Source of the DNA: Kineosporia succinea
Lineage (GTDB): Bacteria > Actinomycetota > Actinomycetes > Actinomycetales > Kineosporiaceae
Assembly (NCBI RefSeq): GCF_030811555.1
Contig: NZ_JAUSQZ010000001.1
Coordinates: 1,798,001 to 1,862,000 of the forward strand
Reading direction: 5' to 3'
DNA: 64,000 bases
The notes beneath the pieces were generated by a model. That model was not told the origin of the DNA, searched no databases, and was given only the letters and a program-made list of their open reading frames with translations. The translations under genes were made by a program, and so were the position numbers. The first letter of the stretch is position 1. Every line of letters begins with the position of its first letter. Positions 17,181-25,666 of this stretch are shown piece by piece.

Positions 17181-18004
17181 GATGCGCCACCTCCCTGGTG
17201 CTGGAAAACGACCGCGCGGTCAACCTCTACACGCTTCCAGTTGGGGCCGAGCGAGGGGGCGGTCTCGGCGCCGCCGAGAACCAGGTACCCACCCGGGCGC
17301 AGCACCGACCGGCAGTTCTCGATGACGCGCTTCTTGGTCGCCGCGTCGAAGTAGATCAGCACGTTCCGCAGGAAGATGATGTCGCACTGCGGATGACCGA
17401 CCGGGGGCAGCGCCAGGTTGCCCCACTTGAAGGTCGCCAGGTCACGGACGTCCTTCTTGAGCACCCAGTCCCGGCCGACCTGGTCGAAGTACTTGACCAG
17501 GTAGGGCACCCGCAGACCGCGGTTGATCTCCAGCTGCGAGTACTTGCCCGCGTTCGCCCGCTCGACCATCTTGTGCGAGATGTCGGTGCCGACCACCCGG
17601 GCCTCGAAACCCGGGTTCCGGGGCAGCCAGTCGAGCAGCAGCATGGACAGCGAATAGCCCTCCTGACCGGAGGAGCAGGCCGCCGACCAGACGGTGATCT
17701 TCTTGGTCAGCGAACTCTTCGCCACATCGGGCAGCAACTGCTTGGCGAAGACGTCGAACGGGGCCGTGTCCCGGAACCACAGGGTCTCGTTGGTGGTGAG
17801 TGCGTCGATGACCGAGTCGATCAGCTTCGCGTCCCCCCGGCGCAGCCGGCCGACGAACGCACTCAGGTCACTCTCCCCGCTGGTGCGCATCAGCGGCACC
17901 AGCCTGGACTCCACCAGGTACTCCTTGCCAGGCTGCAGATCAATCGCACTGCGCTGGCGCACCAGGTCGGCCACGAAGGTGAAGTCCGTGGTCGCGATAC
18001 TCAT
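17177..18004 (-). CDS. cheR: Chemotaxis protein methyltransferase CheR, 275 aa
   Basis: CheR transfers methyl groups from S-adenosylmethionine to receptor glutamates during adaptation. The all-helical N-terminal domain (about 1-80) is followed by the methyltransferase fold with SAACSSGQEGYSLSMLL, the SAM-binding motif, and CDIIFLRNVLIYFD near residue 210. The length is standard. GGGAG precedes the ATG. It lies between cheY and the cheX-like gene on one strand, consistent with an operon whose substrates are the two receptors just upstream. Confidence 0.95.
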   Translation of the reverse strand: MSIATTDFTFVADLVRQRSAIDLQPGKEYLVESRLVPLMRTSGESDLSAFVGRLRRGDAKLIDSVIDALTTNETLWFRDTAPFDVFAKQLLPDVAKSSLTKKITVWSAACSSGQEGYSLSMLLLDWLPRNPGFEARVVGTDISHKMVERANAGKYSQLEINRGLRVPYLVKYFDQVGRDWVLKKDVRDLATFKWGNLALPPVGHPQCDIIFLRNVLIYFDAATKKRVIENCRSVLRPGGYLVLGGAETAPSLGPNWKRVEVDRAVVFQHQGGGAS

Positions 18005-18047
18005 CGGGGGGATCTCCCTTCACCCACTGCTAGCTCTTGCTCCGTGC

Positions 18048-18419
18048 TCATCGCTCGATCAGCCCCAGCATTTCCAGCTTTTCGGCGATGACCTCGTCGG
18101 TGAACGGCTTGATCACGTACTCGTGCGCACCGGCGGCGAGTGCCCGCACGATGTTGTTCTGCTCGCTCTCGGTGGTGACCATCATCAGCACCACGTCCCG
18201 GTACTCCGGGTTCTGCCGGACCTTCTTGATGAAGGTCAGACCGTCCATGACCGGCATGTTCCAGTCCACGAGCGCGACCTCCGGCCGGGCGCCGGCGTCG
18301 AGAGCGGCCAGTGCCTCCGCCCCGTCGCCGGCCTGAACCACATCGAAGTTCAGGCCGGTGAGGAGCTTTGTCAGGATGGTCCGCATCACCCGCGAGTCGT
18401 CGACGACTAGTGCCTGCAT
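18048..18419 (-). CDS. cheY: CheY-like single-domain response regulator, 123 aa
   Basis: A stand-alone receiver domain with the acidic pair Asp7-Asp8, phospho-acceptor Asp52 (VDWNMPVMDG), Thr82/83 and Lys104 (YVIKPF). In chemotaxis it carries phosphate from CheA to the flagellar motor. It leads the cheY-cheR-cheX gene group, 43 bases before cheR. No CheA or CheW is encoded in the window. An adaptor or CheV-like role cannot be excluded, but neighbours favour chemotaxis. Confidence 0.92.
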   Translation of the reverse strand: MQALVVDDSRVMRTILTKLLTGLNFDVVQAGDGAEALAALDAGARPEVALVDWNMPVMDGLTFIKKVRQNPEYRDVVLMMVTTESEQNNIVRALAAGAHEYVIKPFTDEVIAEKLEMLGLIER

Positions 18420-18483
18420 GATCCGCCTATCTCTCTTCGTGCTGATCTCAGCTGGTCAGTGATTTCGGTTGTATTTCAGTGGT

Positions 18484-20160
18484 TTACAGCCGGAAGCGGG
18501 AAACCAGCTGACGTAGTTCGGCTGACAGTCCGGCGAGTTCCCCGGCGGCCTGCTCGGCCTGGGAGATGCTGTCGCTGGACGCCTGCGCCGCATGCGCCAC
18601 CGAGTCCACGCTGGAGGCGATGCTGGCCGAACCCGCCGCCGCCTCGGTGATGCTCCGGGAGATCTCCGAGGTGGTGGCGGTCTGCTCCTCGACCGCCGAG
18701 GCGATCGTGGTCTGGTAGGAGTTGACGTCCTCGATCGTCTGCGAGATGCGGGCGATCGCGTCGACGGCCTCCTGGGTGTCACCCTGGATCGTCTCCACGC
18801 GGCGGGAGATGTCCTCCGTGGCGCGAGCCGTTTCCTGGGCCAGCTGCTTGACCTCCTCCGCCACCACCGCGAAGCCCTTGCCGGCCTCCCCGGCGCGGGC
18901 GGCCTCGATGGTCGCGTTCAGGGCCAGCAGGTTGGTCTGCTCGGCGATCGAGGTGATCGCCTTGACCACGTTGCCGATCTCGACGCTGGAGTCACCGAGC
19001 TTGGCCACCGTGGCGCGGGCCGTGACGGCCTCGTTCACGGCGCTGGCGGCGACCCGCACGGCCTCGGCCGACGACGAGGCGATCTCACGGATGCTCGCCT
19101 CCATCTCCTCGGTGCCCGCGGCAACGGTCTGAACGTTTCCGGACACCTCGGTCGCGGTGCCGGCCAGGCTGGAGGCCTGGTGCGAGGTGGCGTCCGCGTT
19201 CGAGGAGATCTGCCCGGCGATCGAGCCGAGGCTGCGCGAGGAGTCGCTGAGGGTGCCCGAGGTGCCGTTGATCTGGATCATCGCCGAGCGCAGCGAGACA
19301 CTGGCGTCGTTGAGGGCCCGGGCCATCTGACCCACCTCGTCGCGGCTGTTCACGTCGGCGGTGGAGGTCAGATCACCCTCGGCCAGCGAGACCAGGGCGT
19401 CCCGCAGGCGGTTGACCGGGCCGGACACCATCCGGGCGATGAACAGGCCGAGACCGAACAGCACCAGGGCGCCGACGATCGTGATGGCCCAGATCCGGAA
19501 CACGGCACCGTGGGCGTCGGAGGCGGACTGGGTGACCTGGTCGGACATGGTCTGGTCGAGGTTGTTCACGATCGCGGCGATCTGGTCGCGCACCACGTCG
19601 GCGATCGGGTCGAACTCCGCGTTGGCCTTGGCCGTGTAGGCGTCGAGCTGGCGGATGTTCAGGTTCAGGTTCGACGCGGTGGGCTGGAGCTGCTGTTCCC
19701 AGAGCTGCCAGGACTGCTCGGCCGCGGGGATCAGCTTGTTGTTCAGCGTGTCCAGGTCGGAGGCCGACAGCGGCATGGTGCCGAGCTGCTTCCAGGCGGC
19801 GAGGGCGTCGTCGTAGTTGCCCTTCGCGTTCTCGAGGGCCTTGTCCCGGCCTTCGGCGTTCTGGGCCATCGCGGTGGTGTAGACGTAGCGGCGGAAGGCG
19901 CTGTAGTCCGACCGGGTGCCGAGGATCAGGGTGCTGGCCTCGGCGGTGTCGTTGACGATGCTCTCCCCGGTCTTCTGCACGCTGCTCACGGCGGTCTGCC
20001 CGGTCAGGCCGACCAGGGCCGTCAGCACCACGGCAACCCCGGCGAGAATGAGGATCTTGGCCCCGATCCGGAGGTCCGCGACGAACCGGAGGGGGGTGGA
20101 GCGGCCGGTGGGGGTCCCGGCCACGGTGCGCGACGTGAAGATGTCGCTGGCGGCTGTCAT
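18484..20160 (-). CDS. Methyl-accepting chemotaxis protein 1, 558 aa
   Basis: A transmembrane receptor: TM1 at about 34-55, an external four-helix-type sensor (about 56-220), TM2 at about 222-244, a HAMP domain (about 245-297) and a cytoplasmic signalling domain. The signalling tip with [20 protein letters not shown] is near residue 430. ATG20160 is used because the upstream codons are antisense-like. The signalling half is almost the same as that of the next receptor, including a 308-bp stretch of identical DNA (18695-19002). Confidence 0.95.
   Translation of the reverse strand: MTAASDIFTSRTVAGTPTGRSTPLRFVADLRIGAKILILAGVAVVLTALVGLTGQTAVSSVQKTGESIVNDTAEASTLILGTRSDYSAFRRYVYTTAMAQNAEGRDKALENAKGNYDDALAAWKQLGTMPLSASDLDTLNNKLIPAAEQSWQLWEQQLQPTASNLNLNIRQLDAYTAKANAEFDPIADVVRDQIAAIVNNLDQTMSDQVTQSASDAHGAVFRIWAITIVGALVLFGLGLFIARMVSGPVNRLRDALVSLAEGDLTSTADVNSRDEVGQMARALNDASVSLRSAMIQINGTSGTLSDSSRSLGSIAGQISSNADATSHQASSLAGTATEVSGNVQTVAAGTEEMEASIREIASSSAEAVRVAASAVNEAVTARATVAKLGDSSVEIGNVVKAITSIAEQTNLLALNATIEAARAGEAGKGFAVVAEEVKQLAQETARATEDISRRVETIQGDTQEAVDAIARISQTIEDVNSYQTTIASAVEEQTATTSEISRSITEAAAGSASIASSVDSVAHAAQASSDSISQAEQAAGELAGLSAELRQLVSRFRL
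18695..19002 (-). repeat. 308-bp exact direct repeat, copy 1 (in MCP 1)
   Basis: This segment is base-for-base identical to 20685-20992 in MCP 2, offset 1990 bp. Sequence outside differs at many synonymous sites, so the identity points to recent gene conversion or recombination. Confidence 0.93.
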
Positions 20161-20473
20161 GGGAGGTGGTCCTACTACCTTCCGTCGGCACGGCCGTGGG
20201 AGGCGGCCGGCAGTTCGGGGGGATGGCGCTCTGCGGGGAGGGGGTCGGAGCGTGGTGCTGTTCGTGGTGTGTGCGGTGGATCTGTGCCTGCGTCTTTGCG
20301 TGCGGTGCTGCGGGTCGGGACCGGCCGCCAGGACTGCCTGGCGGATCGGTTCGTCCAGACCCCATCGGCAGCGGATCGGCACGACTGAAATACTCAGCGT
20401 GGCCATGGTTCATGTCTGTGTCACCGACTCACCCGGACAGGTGCTCCGGCACGGGTGCAGTGTCAGCACTGGG
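20161..20473. other. Intergenic region upstream of MCP 1
   Basis: This 313-base gap between two same-strand receptor genes should carry the MCP 1 promoter. On the minus strand, TTCA, 16 bases, GCCGAT is found near 20362-20390. A similar TTCA-N15-GACGAT precedes MCP 2. These resemble the CTCA-N15-17-GCCGAA promoters reported for FliA in Actinoplanes. No gene or strong hairpin was seen. Confidence 0.4.
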
Positions 20474-22120
20474 TCACAGCCGGAACCGGGAGACGAGCTG
20501 GCGTAGTTCGGCCGACAGCCCGGCCAGCTCCCCCGCTGCCTGCTCGGCCTGGGAGATGCTCGCGCTGGAGGCCTGCGCGGCCTGGGCCACCGAGTCGACG
20601 CTGCCGGCGATGCTGACCGATCCGGCGGCGGCCTCGGTGATGCTGCGCGTGATCTCGGACGTGGTGGCGGTCTGCTCCTCCACGGCCGAGGCGATCGTGG
20701 TCTGGTAGGAGTTGACGTCCTCGATCGTCTGCGAGATGCGGGCGATCGCGTCGACGGCCTCCTGGGTGTCACCCTGGATCGTCTCCACGCGGCGGGAGAT
20801 GTCCTCCGTGGCGCGAGCCGTTTCCTGGGCCAGCTGCTTGACCTCCTCCGCCACCACCGCGAAGCCCTTGCCGGCCTCCCCGGCGCGGGCGGCCTCGATG
20901 GTCGCGTTCAGGGCCAGCAGGTTGGTCTGCTCGGCGATCGAGGTGATCGCCTTGACCACGTTGCCGATCTCGACGCTGGAGTCACCGAGCTTCGCCACGG
21001 TCGCCCGGGCGGTCATCGCCTCGTTCACCGCGCTGGCCGCGACCCGCACGGCCTCGGCCGACGACGAGGCGATCTCACGGATGCTCGCCTCCATCTCCTC
21101 GGTGCCGGCCGCGACCGTCTGCACGCTGCTCGAGACCTCACCGGCGGTGCCCGCCAGGCCGGACGCCTGGCCGGACGTGGCGTCGGCGTTCTCGGCGATG
21201 CGCGAGGAGATGGCGCTCAGGCTGCGCGAGCTGTCCTGCAGCGTGCCCGAGGTGCCGTTGATCTGGATCATCGCCGACCGCAGCGACACCGTGGCCTCGT
21301 TGAGATCCTGGGCCATCTGGCCGATCTCGTCACGGCTGTCGACGTCCGCGACCGCCGTCAGGTCCCCCTCGGCGAGCGCCTTGAGCGACTGCCGCAACCG
21401 GTTCACCGGGGAGGACACCAGACGGGCCACGAGCAGGCCGATCCCGAAGACGAGCAGGGCACCGACCACCGTGAGCACCCAGATCCGCACGGTGGCGCCG
21501 CGGGCGTCCGCACCGGACCGGTCCACCTGCTCGGACATGGAGGCATCGAGGAGCTTGGTGAGCGCGGTGTTGCCGTCGAGGAACTTCTGCACGGCGTCAC
21601 CGAAGTCACCGTCCATCGAGGCGACGTAGGCGTTGATCTGCGCCCGGGTGAGGTTCAGCGCCGCGGCGGGCTGGAGCTGCTCGCTCCAGATCTGCCAGAC
21701 CCCGTCCAGGCCGGGAAGGATCTCCTGCTCCAGGACGGTGCGTTCCGCGTCCGAGAGCTCCATCCCCTGAAGCTCTTTCATCGCGTCCCGGACCTCGGTC
21801 CAGTTCTCCTCGGCACCCGCCACCGCGCCGTCACGCTCTTCCGCGTTCTGGGCGACGGCGACGGCCAGGACCTGGCGACGGAAACCGCTGAAGTTGGAGC
21901 GGGAGCGGATCACCATCTGGCTCTGCGCGGCGGTGACGTTCACGATGCGCTCGCCGGTCTCCTGCACACCGCCCACCGCGAGGTGTCCGGTGACTCCCAC
22001 CGCAGCGGTGAGGATGACCGAGAAGATGGCCAGGACAAGAACTTTGACGCCGATCCGGAGATCGGCGAGCAGCCGCAGCGGACTGCGCCGGGAGGGCGCG
22101 CCGGGGGTGGGGACGGTCAT
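20474..22120 (-). CDS. Methyl-accepting chemotaxis protein 2, 548 aa
   Basis: The architecture is as for MCP 1: TM1 near residues 25-45, an external helical sensor, TM2 near 212-235, HAMP, and a signalling domain with the same conserved tip and an identical C-terminus, [10 protein letters not shown]. The sensor halves are only distantly similar, so the two receptors probably detect different signals while sharing the same output. The two genes are tandem paralogues on one strand. Confidence 0.95.
   Translation of the reverse strand: MTVPTPGAPSRRSPLRLLADLRIGVKVLVLAIFSVILTAAVGVTGHLAVGGVQETGERIVNVTAAQSQMVIRSRSNFSGFRRQVLAVAVAQNAEERDGAVAGAEENWTEVRDAMKELQGMELSDAERTVLEQEILPGLDGVWQIWSEQLQPAAALNLTRAQINAYVASMDGDFGDAVQKFLDGNTALTKLLDASMSEQVDRSGADARGATVRIWVLTVVGALLVFGIGLLVARLVSSPVNRLRQSLKALAEGDLTAVADVDSRDEIGQMAQDLNEATVSLRSAMIQINGTSGTLQDSSRSLSAISSRIAENADATSGQASGLAGTAGEVSSSVQTVAAGTEEMEASIREIASSSAEAVRVAASAVNEAMTARATVAKLGDSSVEIGNVVKAITSIAEQTNLLALNATIEAARAGEAGKGFAVVAEEVKQLAQETARATEDISRRVETIQGDTQEAVDAIARISQTIEDVNSYQTTIASAVEEQTATTSEITRSITEAAAGSVSIAGSVDSVAQAAQASSASISQAEQAAGELAGLSAELRQLVSRFRL
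20685..20992 (-). repeat. 308-bp exact direct repeat, copy 2 (in MCP 2)
   Basis: Partner of 18695-19002. A further identical block of about 65 bp follows after a short divergent stretch (19051-19116 against 21041-21106). Confidence 0.93.
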
Positions 22121-22319
22121 GGCGGGGTCCAGGGCCTTCCGGATTTCGGCTCCCGGGCGCGGGGGCGTCCGGGTTCTCGAGCGAGTCGGGGGGTCGGTCC
22201 GTGCGGACCGTCACCACTTCATCGTCCGGTTGGCCGCCAACTGAATACCCAGTCGATGACACAAGTTACGCAAGGTTCGGTGATCACTCGATCGGCGGTG
22301 GCCGACCCTCCGGCCAACG

Positions 22320-22354
22320 CCTGCAGGCCCGCCCGGACGGGACGGGCCTGCAGG
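22320..22354 (-). terminator. Terminator of the MMPL gene
   Basis: A perfect 12-bp stem, CCTGCAGGCCCG (22320-22331) with 22343-22354, 14 bases past the stop codon; no T run. Confidence 0.75.
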
Positions 22355-22367
22355 GTTCAGCCAGAGA

Positions 22368-24530
22368 TCAGACCGGGCTGGGGGCCTTCTCCTGCTGGAG
22401 TTTCTTCTCGAGCCCCTCACCCTCGACGTCGAAGTGCGGGAGCAGCCGGTCGAGCCACCGGGGGATCCACCAGGCCGAGTTGCCGAGCAGCGCGAGCACG
22501 GCCGGCACGAAGATCATCCGCACCACGAACGCGTCGACGAACACCCCGACGGCGAGCGCCAGCGCGATCGGCTTGATGTTGGCGTCACCCTCGGGCACGA
22601 AGGCGGTGAACACCGAGACCATGATCAGCGCGGCGGCCGTGACCACCCGGGAGCCGCTGGCGTAGCCGGTGCGCAGGGCCTTGCGGGCGTCGCCGCCGTT
22701 GTGCACGAACTCCTCACGGATGCGGGCCACCAGGAACACCTCGTAGTCCATGGCCAGGCCGAAGAGCACGCCCATCAGGATGATCGGCATGAAGCTGATG
22801 ACCGGGCCCTCGCGCTGCACGCCGAGCAGACCGGACAGCCAGCCCCACTCGAACACGGCGGTGACCGCACCGAACGAGGCGCCGACCGAGAGCAGGTAGC
22901 CGAGGGCGGCCTTGACCGGGACGGCGACCGAGCGGAACACGGCGCCGAGCAGGATCAGGGAGAGGCCGACGACAGCGATGCCGAAGGGCAGCAGGGCGTC
23001 ACGGAGACGGTCGGAGATGTCGATGGCGATCGCGGTCTGGCCGGTGACGCCGAGCGTGACGCCGTACTTCTGCGCGATCGCGGTGTCGTCCCGCACCTCT
23101 TTCACGAGGTCGGAGGTGACGACTGAGGACGCGCTGCCCTGGGGGACCAGGGCGACGACGGCGAGGTCGCCGGTCGAGTTCACGGCGGCCGAGCTGACGC
23201 CGGCCACCCCCTCGAGGCCGGAGAGGTCCTGGGCCAGGCCGGCCAGGACGGCCTGCGGGTCGGTGCCTTCCGGGAGGTCGGCGGTGACCAGCAGCGGGGC
23301 GTTGGCCCCGGCGCCGAAGTGGTCGGCCACCAGGTCGAACGCCTGGCGCTGGGTGGTGTCGGACGCGGCGGCGCCGTTGTCGGTCAGGGCGAGGCGGAGG
23401 TCCTTGGCCGGGATCGCGAGGGCGCCGACGGCGACCACGACGAGGAGGACGGTGACCACGGGGACGCGGATGACGGTGCTGAGCCAGGAGTTGGCGAAGC
23501 GGTGCCGCTCCTGAGCGCCCCCGGCCTTGGGCGCCAGACGAGCCCCCAGGAACCCGAACAGCGCCGGCAGCAGGGTGAGTGCGACGAGTACCGCGACCAG
23601 CACGGCCCCGGCCGCGGCCACCCCCATGACGGTGAGGAACGGGATGCGGGCGACGGCCAGGCCGATCAGGGCGATGATCACGGTGATCCCGGCGAACACC
23701 ACGGCGGACCCGGCCTTGGCCACGGCCCGGGCGGCCGACTCCTCCGGGTCGAGCCCCTCGCGCAGCTGGTCGCGATGGCGGGAGACGATCAGCAGGGCGT
23801 AGTCGATGCCCACCGCCAGGCCGATCATCAGCGCGAGCAGCGGCACCGTGCTGGAGATGTCGAGCACCGGGGTGAACAGCCAGATCGCGGCCATCGTGGC
23901 GCCGACACCGAGCAGCGCGGTGAGCAGCGGCAGCCCGGCGGCCAGGAACGAGCCGAAGGTGACGATCAGGACGACGAGCGCGACCACCACGCCGATGCCC
24001 TCGGTCGGGGTGACCGACGGGAGCGACACCGCGAAGACCTCGCCACCGAACTCGACCTGACCACCCGCGTCCTCGATCGGCTGGGCGGCCTTCTCGATGG
24101 CCTCGCGCAGGGTGTCGGAGTCGGAGCGCCAGTCGGCCTCGACCTGCACCGTGCCGAGGGCGACCTGCCGATCGGCGGAGATCGCTCCCTGCACCTGCTC
24201 GTTGTACGGGTCGACGACGGCGGTGACCCCGTCGACCTTGGAGATCGCCAGCAGAGAGGCCTGAACGGCCTTCTGGAAGGTGGGATCGGTGACGTCGGAG
24301 GCGACCGCGACGACCTGGGCCTGACCGCCGGCCAGCTCCGGGAACCGGTCGCCGAGCGTGTCGAGCGCCTCCTGCGAGGCCGTGCCGGGGATCCGGAACT
24401 CCTCGCTGGTGCCGGTTCCCAGGGTGGCGGCGCCGGCGGCCAGGCCGGCCAGCAGCAGCACCCACACACCGACGACGACCAGGCGCCCCCGGTAGGCGCG
24501 CCGGCCGAGCGCATAGAGCAGCGTGGACAT
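22368..24530 (-). CDS. MMPL-family RND transporter, 720 aa
   Basis: Twelve membrane segments fall in two halves, each with an external domain after the first helix, as in MMPL proteins that export lipids or drugs by proton motive force. The Asp-Tyr motif in TM4 (GIDYALLIVSRHRDQ) and its counterpart (AMDYEVFLVARIREE) are present. It has no operon partner. It diverges from a TetR gene across two adjacent palindromes, so it is the likely target of that repressor. GGGAG lies upstream of the ATG. The exported substrate is unknown. Confidence 0.93.
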   Translation of the reverse strand: MSTLLYALGRRAYRGRLVVVGVWVLLLAGLAAGAATLGTGTSEEFRIPGTASQEALDTLGDRFPELAGGQAQVVAVASDVTDPTFQKAVQASLLAISKVDGVTAVVDPYNEQVQGAISADRQVALGTVQVEADWRSDSDTLREAIEKAAQPIEDAGGQVEFGGEVFAVSLPSVTPTEGIGVVVALVVLIVTFGSFLAAGLPLLTALLGVGATMAAIWLFTPVLDISSTVPLLALMIGLAVGIDYALLIVSRHRDQLREGLDPEESAARAVAKAGSAVVFAGITVIIALIGLAVARIPFLTVMGVAAAGAVLVAVLVALTLLPALFGFLGARLAPKAGGAQERHRFANSWLSTVIRVPVVTVLLVVVAVGALAIPAKDLRLALTDNGAAASDTTQRQAFDLVADHFGAGANAPLLVTADLPEGTDPQAVLAGLAQDLSGLEGVAGVSSAAVNSTGDLAVVALVPQGSASSVVTSDLVKEVRDDTAIAQKYGVTLGVTGQTAIAIDISDRLRDALLPFGIAVVGLSLILLGAVFRSVAVPVKAALGYLLSVGASFGAVTAVFEWGWLSGLLGVQREGPVISFMPIILMGVLFGLAMDYEVFLVARIREEFVHNGGDARKALRTGYASGSRVVTAAALIMVSVFTAFVPEGDANIKPIALALAVGVFVDAFVVRMIFVPAVLALLGNSAWWIPRWLDRLLPHFDVEGEGLEKKLQQEKAPSPV

Positions 24531-24579
24531 ACGTGTACTCCCATCAGCGCCCGGGGCAGAGGGCGGCTGAGCAGCTTCG

Positions 24580-24611
24580 ATACAGGGTTGTATTGAATAC
24601 AGTAGTGTATT
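24580..24611. promoter_or_regulatory. Tandem TetR-type operators between MMPL and TetR genes
   Basis: Two perfect palindromes, ATACA-GGGT-TGTAT (24580-24593) and AATACA-GTAG-TGTATT (24596-24611), have centres 17 bp apart. They lie about 50 bases from the MMPL start and about 100 from the TetR start, in locally AT-rich DNA where both promoters should sit. Confidence 0.75.
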
Positions 24612-24709
24612 GAAAGCGGGATGCCCACCCGGGATGCACCACCGGGGCGGCCTTCTGGGAGAAACTGGCAGCCCCGACCACCGAACCTGCCGACCACCGA
24701 GGAACCACC

Positions 24710-25345
24710 GTGACCGAGACCGAGCCGACCCCGCGGATCAGCACCCGCCGGGCCGCCACCCGCCGGCGCCTGCTCGCCGCCGCGAGCACGGTCGTCGCCG
24801 AGCGCGGCGTGAACGGCGCCAGCGTCGAGAGCATCTGCGAGGAGGCCGGTTTCACCCGCGGCGCGTTCTACTCGAACTTCGAGAGCAAGGAAGCCCTCCT
24901 CAACGCACTGATGGAGGCCAAGCACCAGGTGCTGCTCGACGGCATCCGGGCGATCCTCGACTCCGAGCCCACCCAGGACGCACCCGACGTGATCGACGAC
25001 CTGGTCGGCCGGGTGCTGGCCGCGTACCCCCTCGACCGGGAGTCGCGGCTCGTGGAGAGCGAGATCGGGCTCTACATGATCCGTAACCCCGAGCACGCGC
25101 CGGCCCTGCTGACGGCCATGGCCCCGTTCCGCGCGGAGCTGGCCCGGCTGGTGCTGCAGGGTCTCGACCGGGCCGGGCGGCGGCTCACGGTCGACGTGGA
25201 GGACGCCCTCAACGCACTGATCTCGGGGTACGAGACCGGGACCACCGATCTGTGGATCTCCTCGGCCTCCGGCCGCCCCGAGGATCCGGACGTCTGCCGT
25301 CGCACCCTCACCATCATCATCAAGGCGATTTCCGAACCAATCTGA
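24710..25345 (+). CDS. TetR-family transcriptional regulator, 211 aa
   Basis: The helix-turn-helix is clear: VVAERGVNGASVESICEEA then GFTRGAFYSNFESKEALL (about residues 25-65). The C-terminal domain is typical for TetR ligand sensors. It probably represses the divergent MMPL exporter and itself through the paired palindromes at 24580-24611. The GTG start has GAGGA six bases upstream. It ends 82 bases before the DUF3311 gene, which looks like a separate unit. Confidence 0.93.
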   Translation: MTETEPTPRISTRRAATRRRLLAAASTVVAERGVNGASVESICEEAGFTRGAFYSNFESKEALLNALMEAKHQVLLDGIRAILDSEPTQDAPDVIDDLVGRVLAAYPLDRESRLVESEIGLYMIRNPEHAPALLTAMAPFRAELARLVLQGLDRAGRRLTVDVEDALNALISGYETGTTDLWISSASGRPEDPDVCRRTLTIIIKAISEPI

Positions 25346-25426
25346 TCCAGGTTCTTGGCGGACAAACTGTGACCTGATAGACAGTCCCTCGCCTCTGCCG
25401 AAAACGTCAGCGAGGGGAAGCAGACA

Positions 25427-25666
25427 GTGACGTCTCCAGAAACCCCGGAAGAGCCGCCGGCCGATCTACCCCACCGTGACGATCACAGTCACTGGAACTG
25501 GCTCCTGCTCGTCCCGATCGTGATCCCGCTCTGCACGCCGCTGTTCAACCACGACACCCCGAAACTGCTCGACTTCCCGCTGTTCTACTGGCTGCAGCTG
25601 GGTTTCGTGCTCCTCGGGGTCGGGTGCACGGCGATCGTCTACAACAAGACGAAGCGGAGGGACTGA
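25427..25666 (+). CDS. DUF3311 small membrane protein, 79 aa
   Basis: Two hydrophobic helices (WLLLVPIVIPLCTPLF and LQLGFVLLGVGCTAIVY) with a short loop match DUF3311. These small proteins are regularly encoded directly before a sodium/solute symporter, as here, and are thought to assist it. A GAGGGGAAG Shine-Dalgarno fixes the GTG start. Its stop overlaps the symporter's ATG (TGATG), so translation is coupled. Confidence 0.88.
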   Translation: MTSPETPEEPPADLPHRDDHSHWNWLLLVPIVIPLCTPLFNHDTPKLLDFPLFYWLQLGFVLLGVGCTAIVYNKTKRRD

